DNA of 64,000 bases from Sphingorhabdus sp. Alg231-15 (GCF_900149705.1 NZ_LT703001.1:2908001-2972000); one strand, 5' to 3'. Shown: positions 29,583-38,353, numbered from the stretch's first letter. Numbers and translations: made by a program. The notes: generated from the letters alone by a model not told the origin.

Positions 29583-29748
29583 TTTTGAGACTCGCTATCT
29601 CGGCTTCGAGTTGGGTGATACGCAAGGACTGATTTTGCAAAATCGCGGCTGGATAATCGTCTCCCGACCCATGGATCACTTCATCGAGTGCGACAAACCA
29701 GTCTGATAGCCGTTTTCGAAAGGATTGCTTTGGCCCGATATCCGACAT
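29554..29748 (-). CDS. Small coiled-coil protein upstream of marR
   Basis: 64 residues from the ATG at 29748 (a GTG one codon earlier is possible). AAAGGAGAAA lies at ideal distance upstream, strong support for translation. The sequence has a hydrophilic first half and a C-terminal heptad stretch (LRITQLEAEIASLKNE) predicted to form a coiled coil. I do not recognise a family. It overlaps the MarR start and shares its promoter, so it may be a partner or antagonist of the regulator, or merely a leader cistron. Confidence 0.65.
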   Translation of the reverse strand: MSDIGPKQSFRKRLSDWFVALDEVIHGSGDDYPAAILQNQSLRITQLEAEIASLKNESRPDDLN

Positions 29749-29764
29749 CACTTTTCTCCTTTAC

Positions 29765-29797
29765 GTGTATATGCACTTTATGGATGTGCATATACAC
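29765..29797. promoter_or_regulatory. Paired inverted 12-bp operators of the marR operon
   Basis: GTGTATATGCAC (29765-29776) and its exact reverse complement GTGCATATACAC (29786-29797) start 21 bases apart, two helical turns, directly upstream of the ribosome binding site of the small gene preceding marR. The right-hand copy equals the site at 29049-29060 by the RND operon. Candidate autoregulatory MarR sites. Confidence 0.75.
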
Positions 29798-29925
29798 TAC
29801 ATGCAGTGTTTGTCAAACTCCATTCAGAAAATTGCAGTTATGTAGTCAAAACGGGAAAGGAATTTCATCAAGCATGAAAGTGCAAGAGAGTTTGCTTCAT
29901 TCAACAATTTTTGGGATATCGCAGC

Positions 29926-30333
29926 TTAGTCCAGATTAGTTCGGACCGCTGCAATCATCTGTTCTCGGTCATTCTCGTAATCGCGAAGGAATGTAGCAGG
30001 TGCGTTGGACTGAATGTCATGCCTTGCGCTCCACGCCGTCACTTCAAGCATGATAGGGATCAAGTCCTTTCCTTTATCGGTGAAGCGGTAAATCAACTTG
30101 GATCGATTATCCTTTGCCACTGATTTTTGAATAATCTCGTGCTCCTCCAGGCGGCGCAACCTATCTGCCAGAATATTGGTGGATATTTGCTCTTCCGATT
30201 CCAGAAACCCACCATATGTCTGCTTACCTTTAAACATCAGATCGCGTACAATGAGCAGCGTCCAACGATCACCGAATGTCTCAAGGACAAAGTTGATCGG
30301 GCAGTGTGAACGACAAAGGTCAGAATTTCGCAT
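29926..30333 (-). CDS. HxlR-family transcription regulator
   Basis: About 135 residues starting MRNSDLCRSHCPINFVLETF; an upstream frame extension to 30372 overlaps the operator repeats and is unlikely. The HxlR core reads GDRWTLLIVRDLMFKGKQTYGGFLES in pieces (GDRWTLLIVRDL, TYGGFLE), followed by ISTNILADRLRRLEEHEII and the wing DNRSKLIYRFTDKGKDL. Two N-terminal cysteines (C7 and C11) could be redox-sensing, as in related HxlR proteins. Divergent from the membrane-anchored DUF1330-like gene, with repeated palindromes between them. Confidence 0.9.
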   Translation of the reverse strand: MRNSDLCRSHCPINFVLETFGDRWTLLIVRDLMFKGKQTYGGFLESEEQISTNILADRLRRLEEHEIIQKSVAKDNRSKLIYRFTDKGKDLIPIMLEVTAWSARHDIQSNAPATFLRDYENDREQMIAAVRTNLD

Positions 30334-30355
30334 GATGCCGAGAATGTTACAGAAA

Positions 30356-30410
30356 GTACTTGCATAATGCAATCACTTTACCGAAGAGAGTACTTGCGAA
30401 ATGCAATTAC
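30356..30410. promoter_or_regulatory. Two repeated palindromes, candidate HxlR operators
   Basis: Two 21-bp direct repeats begin at 30356 and 30390 and differ at only a few positions. Each contains a palindromic core: TTGCATAATGCAA (30360-30372) and TTGCGAAATGCAA (30394-30406). They lie between the divergent HxlR regulator and the gene starting at 30430, where an autoregulator would bind. Confidence 0.7.
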
Positions 30411-30429
30411 ATTCGGCGGAAGGTGGATT

Positions 30430-31071
30430 ATGAACTTCATCAAACGAATTGGTTTAAGTGCGGCTGCCGGTGGAGCGATTTTTCTGGCTCTGATGTATTG
30501 GTACCAATGGAATGCCAGTCCGCTGACGGATGCGGAAGTTGATGATTACATGAACCGTATCGAAGCTCAAACACAGAGTCCTGGCGGTCGTCATGACCTA
30601 CCAGCATTAAGAAAATTTCTGAGCCAAGATGACGGCCGTCCCATCTATACAGTAAACTTGTATGAGTTTCGCGATGTGGCAGACTATCCTGCAGCTCTGG
30701 ATCTAACTGGATCAGGCGAAGATGCTTATGAACGTTTTAGTTCGGTAATGATTAAGTTGATGGTTGTGCGAGGTTCTCATCCGATCTTCGGAAGCAGTTG
30801 GTCAGATAAGGTGAATGGCAATTGGGATCGCATTGTGATTGTGCGGTACCGAAGTCGTCGCGATCTTGTCGATCTATTTGCAGCACAAGAATTTGCGGAT
30901 GCATCCTTGCACAAATGGGCCAGTATCAAGAAGCATGATCGAATGCTGGTCCAAGCGTTGCACATTCCCGGAGGAGAAGTGCTAATCTTCATATTGGCAC
31001 TAATCGTAACTTCAATTGTGTTCGCCTTCAGGCTGAAAGGAGGATCTTTTTGGGGCGATCAGTTTCAATGA
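30430..31071 (+). CDS. Membrane-anchored DUF1330-like protein
   Basis: About 213 residues from the ATG at 30430 with purine-rich GGAAGGTGGA upstream; the longer frame from 30367 runs through the operator repeats. A transmembrane helix near the start (about 10-27) and another at the end (about 183-203) flank a soluble domain. That domain reads IYTVNLYEFRD, DAYERFSSVM, RGSHPIFGSSW and RIVIVRYRSRRDLVDLF, which resembles the dimeric alpha+beta fold of DUF1330 proteins, usually found without membrane anchors. Likely under the divergent HxlR regulator. Function unknown. Confidence 0.75.
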   Translation: MNFIKRIGLSAAAGGAIFLALMYWYQWNASPLTDAEVDDYMNRIEAQTQSPGGRHDLPALRKFLSQDDGRPIYTVNLYEFRDVADYPAALDLTGSGEDAYERFSSVMIKLMVVRGSHPIFGSSWSDKVNGNWDRIVIVRYRSRRDLVDLFAAQEFADASLHKWASIKKHDRMLVQALHIPGGEVLIFILALIVTSIVFAFRLKGGSFWGDQFQ

Positions 31072-31282
31072 TCGTTGGTAGGTACTCATAATGTACCGTC
31101 GAACGGATCAGACTATGTTTTGCCAAAGATATCTCAGTTGTGGTTCTATCGAATAGCACACATGGTGCCGCCAGTTAGCGTAAGCAGAACTGCGCCAGGC
31201 TGGGATTTTGTTGGGGTGCGAAGCATTTTTCAGCCGGTGTTGTCTGCGCTAGGAGGCTTTCCGAGATTGCGGTAAATTTCAT

Positions 31283-31531
31283 TCAAATGCACCATTCCAG
31301 TTCAACTTCAGGAGACTCGCCTTCCGGTTGCTTAATCCGATGTGTTACCATTCGGCCGTAGAGTTTTCGCACCAGATTACTCCCCGTTTTTTCAAACAGG
31401 AATGGGAAGAAACCGTGAAGCAGACAAGCAAAGCCGGCTAGAATCATCGGGATGCCAAAGCTGGAAGCCATGGCAAAATGTTCACCATAGGTTTCGCCCA
31501 CTTCCTCTGGATGTTCAGTGAAAAGTCTCAT
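31283..31531 (-). CDS. DUF6356 family protein
   Basis: An 82-residue protein with one or two membrane segments (about 25-50). The signature FTEHPEEVGETYGEHFAMAS, then GIPMILAGFACLLHGFFPFLF and KTGS, fits the DUF6356 family I recall from sphingomonads and other alphaproteobacteria. GAGGAGATAAG precedes the ATG at good spacing. Function unknown. The 163 bases between it and the YeiH gene are AT-rich and hold no obvious gene. Confidence 0.8.
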   Translation of the reverse strand: MRLFTEHPEEVGETYGEHFAMASSFGIPMILAGFACLLHGFFPFLFEKTGSNLVRKLYGRMVTHRIKQPEGESPEVELEWCI

Positions 31532-31693
31532 CTTATCTCCTCAGTTACCATGATTGGAAATTAGAGAGGCACGATGAAAAGTCTTCGTCAAATATCTGGA
31601 TGAAAATATAAATAATAGATATTTATTCTATCTTCTGAAAGCTAATCAGAAAAATATTTTGAATTTCAGGATGTTTCGATCTGCTCCCGATGT

Positions 31694-32842
31694 TCAAAGC
31701 ATCTGTACAAATAGCAAGGACAACACAAAAGCGACGAAGGTGGTCATAACCACCGGCCCAAATGAGCGCCAACCGTGAGACATTAAACCCGCAAGATTGG
31801 ATTTCATCGCCGCGGCTATAACGGCGAAGAGAAGGAGTGTCTTTGCTGCTTGACTGCCGAACTCGACCACGGTCTCTGGCAGAACAACCACGCTGTTGAG
31901 TATTACCAATAGAATGAAGCCAATTATAAACCAAGGCAGTCCTTGCCTCAAACTGACATTCTGGCCGCTATGCTGAGCGCGTTCTGTCGTTGATCTCTGC
32001 AAGATGAAAGCCACTATTATCAACACCGGAGCAAGCAAAGTCACACGGGATAGTTTTACCACCGTTGCGACCTCACCAGCTTCAGCAGAATAGGAAAATC
32101 CGCCACCTATTGCCTGTGCGACATCATGAACGGAGGCTCCGATCAGAAAGCCAGCCTGTTTGTCATTCAGCCCAAGAAATCCTGCTATCGCTGGATAGAA
32201 AGTCATGGCACAGGCACTGGCGACTGTAGTTCCGAGCAATATGATGGTGAAACGAGACTGGCTGATCCGATCTTTTCCGATGATACTCCATAAGGCCAGG
32301 GCTGCCGAAGCGCCGCATATCGCGGTTGCCCCGCCGGCCAACAGTCCGAAAAGGACGTCTTGTCTAAAAAGCCGGGCAGCCAACAGGCCCGTAACGATCA
32401 CGGAAGACATGATTCCTATAAGCGCGATGAATGGCAGGAAACCAAGACTGGAAATCTCCGCAAAGCTGATGCGTATTCCGATCAGAACAATACCAATGCG
32501 CAATAGCGTTTGTGATGAGAAATCTAGTCCCACGGACAATCGCTTGTCAGCGCTCACAAAATTAAGAGCCAACCCAATCAGCAGTCCCATGATAATCGCT
32601 GGAGGTCCATAATGTTCGCTCAGCCACAAGGCGGCACATGCAACCACCGAGACCAGGGCCAAGCCAGGAAAATAGGAGCTGAGCGTCTTCTTTGTAGAAG
32701 GCGCTGCGAGTTGTAGTTCTCCATAAAGGTCTGCCACCCGAGGTAGCTCGCGATTAAGATCGGACAATTGGTTTTCCCGGAATTTGGATACAAGGATTAA
32801 ACAATTCCAGTAACCTCTGATGAAAAGCCGGTGAGTTTGCAA
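31694..32842 (-). CDS. YeiH/UPF0324 family membrane transporter
   Basis: A 382-residue inner-membrane protein with about ten to eleven helices of the YeiH (UPF0324, putative sulfate exporter) family. Marks are a GPPAIIMGLLIGLALNF stretch, LLRIGIVLIGIRIS, GLLAGGATAICGASAALAL and a GASVHDVAQAIGGGFSY segment. The annotated start is TTG with a long hydrophilic leader of some 60 residues, so a later GTG or other start is possible. Actual substrate is unverified in the family; sulfonate or sulfite export has been proposed. No sulfur-metabolism gene is adjacent. Confidence 0.85.
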   Translation of the reverse strand: MQTHRLFIRGYWNCLILVSKFRENQLSDLNRELPRVADLYGELQLAAPSTKKTLSSYFPGLALVSVVACAALWLSEHYGPPAIIMGLLIGLALNFVSADKRLSVGLDFSSQTLLRIGIVLIGIRISFAEISSLGFLPFIALIGIMSSVIVTGLLAARLFRQDVLFGLLAGGATAICGASAALALWSIIGKDRISQSRFTIILLGTTVASACAMTFYPAIAGFLGLNDKQAGFLIGASVHDVAQAIGGGFSYSAEAGEVATVVKLSRVTLLAPVLIIVAFILQRSTTERAQHSGQNVSLRQGLPWFIIGFILLVILNSVVVLPETVVEFGSQAAKTLLLFAVIAAAMKSNLAGLMSHGWRSFGPVVMTTFVAFVLSLLFVQML

Positions 32843-33080
32843 TCTTCTTTATTTCTAATTGTAGCTACGAAAGGCTCGTTAACTTGGTTTCACCGAGCAG
32901 TTATGGTGCCTGAACGTGATGTGTTTTCAGAAGGTGACAATGCCATATTGGTCGCCGGGCGAGCACCGGAAGCTTGTTCTATCGTTCGAAGGCAGTCGTA
33001 GTTTTTTACCTTCGTTATCAAATGTTCTTTCCAGAAATTGTTCAATATTCTTGATCCTCTGCAAAGAAAGGAGATGCATT

Positions 33081-33581
33081 ATGCGTCGTATGATAGCTTA
33101 TCTTGGTGCAATCCTTCTAGGATGTACTGCCAGCGCCGCGACGCCGCTGAAGCAACAATCGATAACTATGGACCAACAAAAGTTTGAACAATTACTATCC
33201 AAAGTTTCAGACGGTTGGAATGCGAAGAATACGGAACTTGCCCTAAACGCATTTGCTGATGATGCCTTATACACGGAGCCGCCTGACCGTCAGATATACC
33301 AAGGTACAGAAGAGCTTCGTATCTTTTTCGACAGGATAACGCCCGGCGCAACAATGATCTGGCAAAACATTTGGTTTAATTCGGATACCGGCTATGGTTC
33401 CGGTGAATATTCCTTCAAAAATGGTGGTCGCAAGACCGCCGTGCATGGAGTTGCTGTGATCAAGCTAGAACATGGAAAGATCAAAATCTGGCGAGAGTAT
33501 CAGCAGCGTGGTGACATTAGCTTCGAATCCTTCCACAATCCCAAAGATAAAAATTGGCAAACGACGGTAGATGATCTTTAG
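33081..33581 (+). CDS. Exported SnoaL-like/NTF2-fold protein
   Basis: A 166-residue protein starting at the ATG at 33081, which follows GAAAGGAG; the open frame continues upstream but without coding character. The signal peptide MRRMIAYLGAILLGCTASAA contains a Cys within a possible lipobox. The rest is an NTF2-like cone fold: VSDGWNAKNTELALNAFADDA, YQGTEELRIFFD, and HGVAVIKLEHGKIKIWREYQQRGD in short form. Such proteins are enzymes or ligand-binding scaffolds; no catalytic residue pattern is clear. Convergent with the Lrp gene, leaving three bases between stops. Confidence 0.78.
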   Translation: MRRMIAYLGAILLGCTASAATPLKQQSITMDQQKFEQLLSKVSDGWNAKNTELALNAFADDALYTEPPDRQIYQGTEELRIFFDRITPGATMIWQNIWFNSDTGYGSGEYSFKNGGRKTAVHGVAVIKLEHGKIKIWREYQQRGDISFESFHNPKDKNWQTTVDDL

Positions 33582-33584
33582 AGT

Positions 33585-34058
33585 CTATCGATCAATTGGA
33601 AAGGCTGGCAGCCGGTACGGAACCGGCGTTGACTGAATGACTGAGGTATCAGTCATTGCGAAAGGAGATAGCTCATCAACAAGTGCTTCCAGATCACCAA
33701 CAGACTGAACGTGCGCGCGTGCAATATAGCAATCACCGCCCGTAACGCGGTCGCAACGGACTATTTCTTCTAAGCCTTCGACAATGGCCAGGACCTCTTT
33801 CATCTTCCCAGGCACTGGTTGAATTCGAATATAAGCCGAAACTGATAGTCCTATGGCAATGGGATTCATGATTGCTGTGTAGCTCTGGATGACGTCCTCT
33901 TCTTCCAGCCGTTTCAATCGTTCAGACACACTTGGGGCAGAAAGCCCGACTTTTCGGGCAAGCTCCGCCAAGCTCAATCGCGCATCACCGACAAGTAGTT
34001 CAAGGATTTGAGCGTCCGTCGCATCCAAAGGGCCTGTCTGATGTCTTTGTCGTTTCAA
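33585..34058 (-). CDS. Lrp/AsnC-family transcription regulator
   Basis: A 157-residue regulator. The N-terminal helix-turn-helix reads LDATDAQILELLVGDARLSLAELARKVGLS with SAPSVSERLKRLEEEDVI, and the C-terminal RAM ligand-binding domain covers about 75-150. It is divergent from a LysE-type exporter gene 115 bases away, the classic pairing in which an amino acid effector switches on its own export. The intergenic DNA is AT-rich (TATATATC stretches near 34100), as expected for Lrp-type sites. Confidence 0.92.
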   Translation of the reverse strand: MKRQRHQTGPLDATDAQILELLVGDARLSLAELARKVGLSAPSVSERLKRLEEEDVIQSYTAIMNPIAIGLSVSAYIRIQPVPGKMKEVLAIVEGLEEIVRCDRVTGGDCYIARAHVQSVGDLEALVDELSPFAMTDTSVIQSTPVPYRLPAFPIDR

Positions 34059-34172
34059 CGATAGCCTCCGGATCCAAGGGTAAGTCGGAATAATACCTTT
34101 ATATATCTATATATCATACAATTAATATCGATAAAAAATAGAGAAATAGTCCCTTGTACCTGTGAATAAGAA

Positions 34173-34799
34173 ATGATGAGCACTGATCTATGGATCGCAT
34201 ATTGCGTCACCAGTTTTTTGATAACGGCTTCTCCTGGGCCGATTGTCTTGTTCGCGATTCAGTCAGTACAAGCTCATGGGCTTAGTGTTAGTATTATCCT
34301 GATCCCGGCAATCATCCTTGGAGATGCAACCGTCATGCTTCTCTCGCTCTCAGGCCTTGGTGTCTTACTCGATGCTGCACCTGGGATAGCTACAGCGGTC
34401 AAAATTCTTGGTGCGGCTTTTCTGATCTGGATCGGGATTCAAGGATTGCGGAAGTGCAATATCGATTTCGATCCGCCGTCTCGAACTGGATCACGTTCTC
34501 TCTTCCTCACAGCTTTTGGCCTCGCGGCTCTTCACCCTGGAGCCTTTGTTTTTTACGCCGCCTTCTTTCCTCAATTCCTTGTCTTGGCAGACAATCTTCT
34601 CATCCAGGTGGTCTTACTAAGCGCGGTGTTTTTGACTATAGCGGCATTCACGCTTAGCCTATGGATGGTCTCGGCGGCCGTCTTGATCAACTCACTCGCC
34701 CAATGGTCGATACAAGCGCACTTACAGCGCATTTCCAGTGTGTTGATGATCGCCATTGGAGTTATTGGTGCTGTGGCAGCTTTAAGGAATATGCTTTGA
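34173..34799 (+). CDS. LysE/RhtB-family amino acid exporter
   Basis: A 208-residue inner-membrane protein with six hydrophobic segments. The family mark SPGPIVLFAIQSVQAHGL lies after the first helix, followed by GDATVMLLSLSGLGVLL and GAAFLIWIGIQGLRK. Two adjacent ATG codons (34173 and 34176) are possible starts. It should export an amino acid or homoserine-lactone-like compound by proton exchange. Control by the divergent Lrp-type regulator is likely. Confidence 0.9.
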   Translation: MMSTDLWIAYCVTSFLITASPGPIVLFAIQSVQAHGLSVSIILIPAIILGDATVMLLSLSGLGVLLDAAPGIATAVKILGAAFLIWIGIQGLRKCNIDFDPPSRTGSRSLFLTAFGLAALHPGAFVFYAAFFPQFLVLADNLLIQVVLLSAVFLTIAAFTLSLWMVSAAVLINSLAQWSIQAHLQRISSVLMIAIGVIGAVAALRNML

Positions 34800-34881
34800 T
34801 GAGGGCAACGCAAGCTGATGGCGCTCAGGAGCCGGCCCGATGTTCTGAGAGCTCGTCAACATGATATATAAGGACTAGAAT

Positions 34882-36147
34882 ATGACTGCCGATGTTGCTC
34901 ACTACTGGAATACAAATCGTGTTGTGATGTTCCTCATGATGCTGTTTTTTTTAATGTATGATTCAGTAGCTGCAGCGAAGCCGACAGAGCAACAAAAACT
35001 GCTCGCTGACGATGGCGCATCGGAAGATTTTTTAGGCTTCAGTGTAGCGATCTCGGGTGATACCGCAATGGTCGGGGCTTTCAGAGCTGACAATGAAGAT
35101 GTCGGCGTAGATGCCGGTGCAGCCTATATTTTCTCACGCAACGAAACCACCTGGCAGCAACAAGCCAAGCTCACCGCCAGTGACGGGGCGGCAAACGACA
35201 CGCTAGGAGGTAACGTCGCGATTTCGGGAGAAACGGCAGTAGCTGGCGCGATTGGTCATGACCAGAATGGTGATAATTCGGGAGCTGCTTATGTGTTTAC
35301 TCGTTCCGGGACGACCTGGAGCCAGCAAATGAAACTCACTGCTGCAGATGGTGCTGAGGGCGATGCATTTGGCCAGAGCATCGCACTTTCCGGCGATACC
35401 CTTGTTATTGGTGCTCCGCATGATGATGATAAAGGTAACGGCTCTGGTTCAGTCTATGTCTTCACACGCTCCGGAACTACTTGGAACCGACAAGCAAAAC
35501 TTACTGCCGCTGATGGTGCAGATGGTGACCTTTTTGGGATCAGCGTGGCCCTTTCTCATAACACGATCCTTGTTGGCGCGGATTTGAATGATGAAAAAGC
35601 CATTGATGCGGGCGCCGCATATGTCTTCGTTCGCTCAGGAGACAGCTGGAGACAGCAGGCCAAGCTTACCGCTGCCGACGGCGCACAAACCGATATCTTC
35701 GGCGTAAGAGTTGCCTTGTCCGACGATACCGCCTTAATCTCGGCTCGCCGAGATGATGACGAAGCGATGGGTGTTGACGCGGGTTCAGCCTATATTTTCA
35801 AGCGTACGGGCAACATCTGGCGCCAGCACGCTAAGCTCACTGCCCCTGATGGAAAAGCGGATGATAGATTTGGCCGCGATGTTGGGCTCTCTGGGGATAT
35901 GGCATTAATTGGCGCTATGCATCGAGACGATCAGGGTGATAATTCGGGATCAGCCTATGTCTTCAAACGCACCGGGAATAGCTGGAACTTTCAGACCAAG
36001 CTTACAGCCGCCGATGGCGCGGCTGGTGATCTGTTTGGTTGGAGCGTTGCCCTCTCAGAGAATGCTGCACTAATAGCGGCCACCCGTAATGATGATAAAG
36101 GCAGTGAAGCAGGCTCAGCTTACGTATTTGATATTGATCGCGATTAG
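34882..36147 (+). CDS. Secreted FG-GAP repeat protein (seven repeats)
   Basis: A 421-residue exported protein. A signal peptide (about residues 15-34) is followed by seven repeats of about 50-57 residues, each with KLTAADGA.GD.FG, a VALS.DTALIGA-like strand and SAYVFKRTG..W. These FG-GAP blades suggest a beta-propeller, possibly calcium-binding through the DDD-rich loops (PHDDDKGNGSG). The repeats are similar to one another, indicating recent internal duplication. Located in periplasm or on the cell surface; adhesion or ligand binding is plausible, but no catalytic domain is attached. AAGGACTAG lies upstream of the ATG. Confidence 0.85.
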   Translation: MTADVAHYWNTNRVVMFLMMLFFLMYDSVAAAKPTEQQKLLADDGASEDFLGFSVAISGDTAMVGAFRADNEDVGVDAGAAYIFSRNETTWQQQAKLTASDGAANDTLGGNVAISGETAVAGAIGHDQNGDNSGAAYVFTRSGTTWSQQMKLTAADGAEGDAFGQSIALSGDTLVIGAPHDDDKGNGSGSVYVFTRSGTTWNRQAKLTAADGADGDLFGISVALSHNTILVGADLNDEKAIDAGAAYVFVRSGDSWRQQAKLTAADGAQTDIFGVRVALSDDTALISARRDDDEAMGVDAGSAYIFKRTGNIWRQHAKLTAPDGKADDRFGRDVGLSGDMALIGAMHRDDQGDNSGSAYVFKRTGNSWNFQTKLTAADGAAGDLFGWSVALSENAALIAATRNDDKGSEAGSAYVFDIDRD

Positions 36148-36262
36148 AGCACTAGTGAAAATCAAGAATCTGTCCGGGTATCAATGAGCTCCCTTGGTGA
36201 CCCTATGCTGCCGTAAGTATCCAGTTCAGGCCGACTAAGTGGTCATCCACTATCGATCCAAT

Positions 36263-38302
36263 TTATTTGGGCCTGAGGTTTTCGATGACCTGGGCATCGA
36301 CCCAGAATATATCCCCCTCGTCAGGGCTTACAGTGCGATTGAAAAAAAGATACTTTCCATCTGGGGTTACGTATGCACTGGCTTCCCGGGCTTCGGTATT
36401 TATCTCCGGGCCCATATTGATGGCCTCACCCCAAGAGCCATCTTGCTGCTTGAAACTAATCCAGAGGTCAATCCCGCCAACTCCTTCATCTCTTTCTCCA
36501 TCCCAGATCAAATAGGAATCATCAGGTGCTATGAAGGGGTGGGCATTCAACCTTCCGGTATTTATCTCCTTACCGAGCGCTCTGGGTTCTTCGCGTTTGC
36601 CATCCTGGAGCGTCGAAATGCGAATGACATTGTCTCCTTTGTAGTCGTCAAGGACATAGGTACCGCTGGCGGATGCTGATAAACGCATGATACCCAAGTC
36701 TTCCCGGTCAAACATCGGGCCAAGGCTTTTTATTTCTGACCAACCATCGTCGGTACGCTCCATATAATATTTACCCAAATGCATGGTCTTGCCGTCTGGC
36801 GAGATGTTCGGGCGCCACACTCTTGGCCTTATGACAGACTCGCGCCATCGATTATTTTCTGATCTGTAAGAAATGAGCGACCATTTGTCAGACCCGAGAT
36901 TCTTCCTTGTAAAATAAAATTCCTTCATATCGGGAGAGAAAAAAGGGCTAAAATCACGATGCTCTGTCGAGACAATTCCGGGAGCAAAAACTTTGGGCGT
37001 TGAACCTGGAGGTATCTGCCCGAGATACGGCCCCCTGAGTTCTGTAGCTTCAGTCATTGCAAGATCTGCGCGAGATTTGGCAGTCTGGTTGATAAAGGCG
37101 GGCAGGATCCTGTCTGCCGTAATCTGCATGGTTTTGTCATCTCTTTCATGGCCGGTGGTAACTACCATCAGATCCAGCGCATCAATCAAAATGATATATT
37201 GGCCGCCACCGCCTTGCGCCGATCTGGTGAAATAGATCCTGTCGCCGACTTTCATTTCTGCCTGCCACCAATAATATCCATAGCCAGGGTTGGAGACATT
37301 GTTTCCGGTGAAGAAGATGTCATCATTGCCGATGCGGACAATGCTGTTTGTTGATCTGGCGATAAACCTTTCTGGAATGAGCTGCTCGCCATTCCATTTG
37401 CCCTTATTTCTGGCCAGCATTCCCCACTTGATCATGTCGCGTGATGTCATTCTTGCGCCGGAAGGCCCACTCGGTAAACCACTTACATCCGTGCGCCAGC
37501 CATGATCTGCGATGCCCACCTTGTCCAAAAGTTCAGTCTTGATGAAGTCTTTGGCCGTGCCTGGCACCACGGCGTCGAGGACCTGCATGACTAGTTGCGG
37601 GTCACGTCCTTGATAAAGAAAGCTCTGAGAATCTTCTGAGATTGGCGCGCTGCGCTCAAGATATGCTTGAACCTGGCCCTGACCCGCTAGCTGGTCGGGA
37701 TTTTGGTTGAGTTCTTCCCTCTGTTCTTCACTGATGCGCATTCCGGAGCGCATGGTCATCGCCTTGTGAAGGGTGATCTTGTTAGCGCCTTCGACAAATC
37801 TCGTTGAGTCCAGATTGTTCAGAAAGCCGATAAGAGGCTTATTCAGATCCGCCATTGTCAGATAGCCCATCTGAATTGCGCGGCCGATAGCTAGATTTGT
37901 GTATGCCTTGGTTGTCGAAGCTTGAAAGTGGGGCAGGTCGACACGTCCGCGAGCGTAGTAAGATTCAAACAAGAGCTTGCCTTTGTGGGCAATAAGCAGG
38001 CTGTCATAGCTACCGTGCTTGCCCGCAGCGATCTCCTGAGCCAACTTGTTGATAACATCCCTGTTGCCGCCATCGACACCCAATTTTCCGACGACAATAG
38101 TGTCTTTTCTATCGGCTGGCGCTGTATCGATATAAGCTTTCTCCAGATAAGGAACATCTCTGAATGAGAGCTTGGTTTCGGCCGCTGTGGCCGTGGGTGC
38201 AAGTCCATTATTCTCTTTGGTACTTGCCACGGCAGAGCCGCCAAAACTGCTTAACAATAAAGTGATTGCGAGTGTAGTTTTGAACGTCAAGCCGATAGTC
38301 AT
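36263..38302 (-). CDS. Serine hydrolase fused to a PD40 beta-propeller, secreted
   Basis: A 679-residue exported protein with two modules. The signal peptide covers about 1-26. Residues about 85-405 form a class C beta-lactamase/esterase domain with nucleophile motif Ser129-Thr-Thr-Lys132 and a Tyr-Gln-Gly in place of Tyr-x-Asn. Residues about 430-679 contain WD40-like PD40 repeats: EHRDFSPFFSPDMKEFYFTR in part, PNISPDGKTMHLG, HPFIAPDDSYLIWDG and ASAYVTPDGKYLFFNR, as in TolB-like propellers. The pairing suggests a substrate-recruiting propeller on an esterase or peptidase. Followed 51 bases later by a secreted esterase gene on the same strand, in front of it in the transcript. Confidence 0.87.
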   Translation of the reverse strand: MTIGLTFKTTLAITLLLSSFGGSAVASTKENNGLAPTATAAETKLSFRDVPYLEKAYIDTAPADRKDTIVVGKLGVDGGNRDVINKLAQEIAAGKHGSYDSLLIAHKGKLLFESYYARGRVDLPHFQASTTKAYTNLAIGRAIQMGYLTMADLNKPLIGFLNNLDSTRFVEGANKITLHKAMTMRSGMRISEEQREELNQNPDQLAGQGQVQAYLERSAPISEDSQSFLYQGRDPQLVMQVLDAVVPGTAKDFIKTELLDKVGIADHGWRTDVSGLPSGPSGARMTSRDMIKWGMLARNKGKWNGEQLIPERFIARSTNSIVRIGNDDIFFTGNNVSNPGYGYYWWQAEMKVGDRIYFTRSAQGGGGQYIILIDALDLMVVTTGHERDDKTMQITADRILPAFINQTAKSRADLAMTEATELRGPYLGQIPPGSTPKVFAPGIVSTEHRDFSPFFSPDMKEFYFTRKNLGSDKWSLISYRSENNRWRESVIRPRVWRPNISPDGKTMHLGKYYMERTDDGWSEIKSLGPMFDREDLGIMRLSASASGTYVLDDYKGDNVIRISTLQDGKREEPRALGKEINTGRLNAHPFIAPDDSYLIWDGERDEGVGGIDLWISFKQQDGSWGEAINMGPEINTEAREASAYVTPDGKYLFFNRTVSPDEGDIFWVDAQVIENLRPK

Positions 38303-38353
38303 GTTTGTCTCCTAGAACTCTTCATCAACCTGCATTGTTGTGAGCGCGAAAAA

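Noticed and set aside
36239-36679. 146-residue open frame on the plus strand opposite the serine hydrolase-propeller gene
   Set aside because: It lies fully inside the C-terminal part of the opposite gene, which has clear PD40 repeats; no ribosome binding site or protein features support it.
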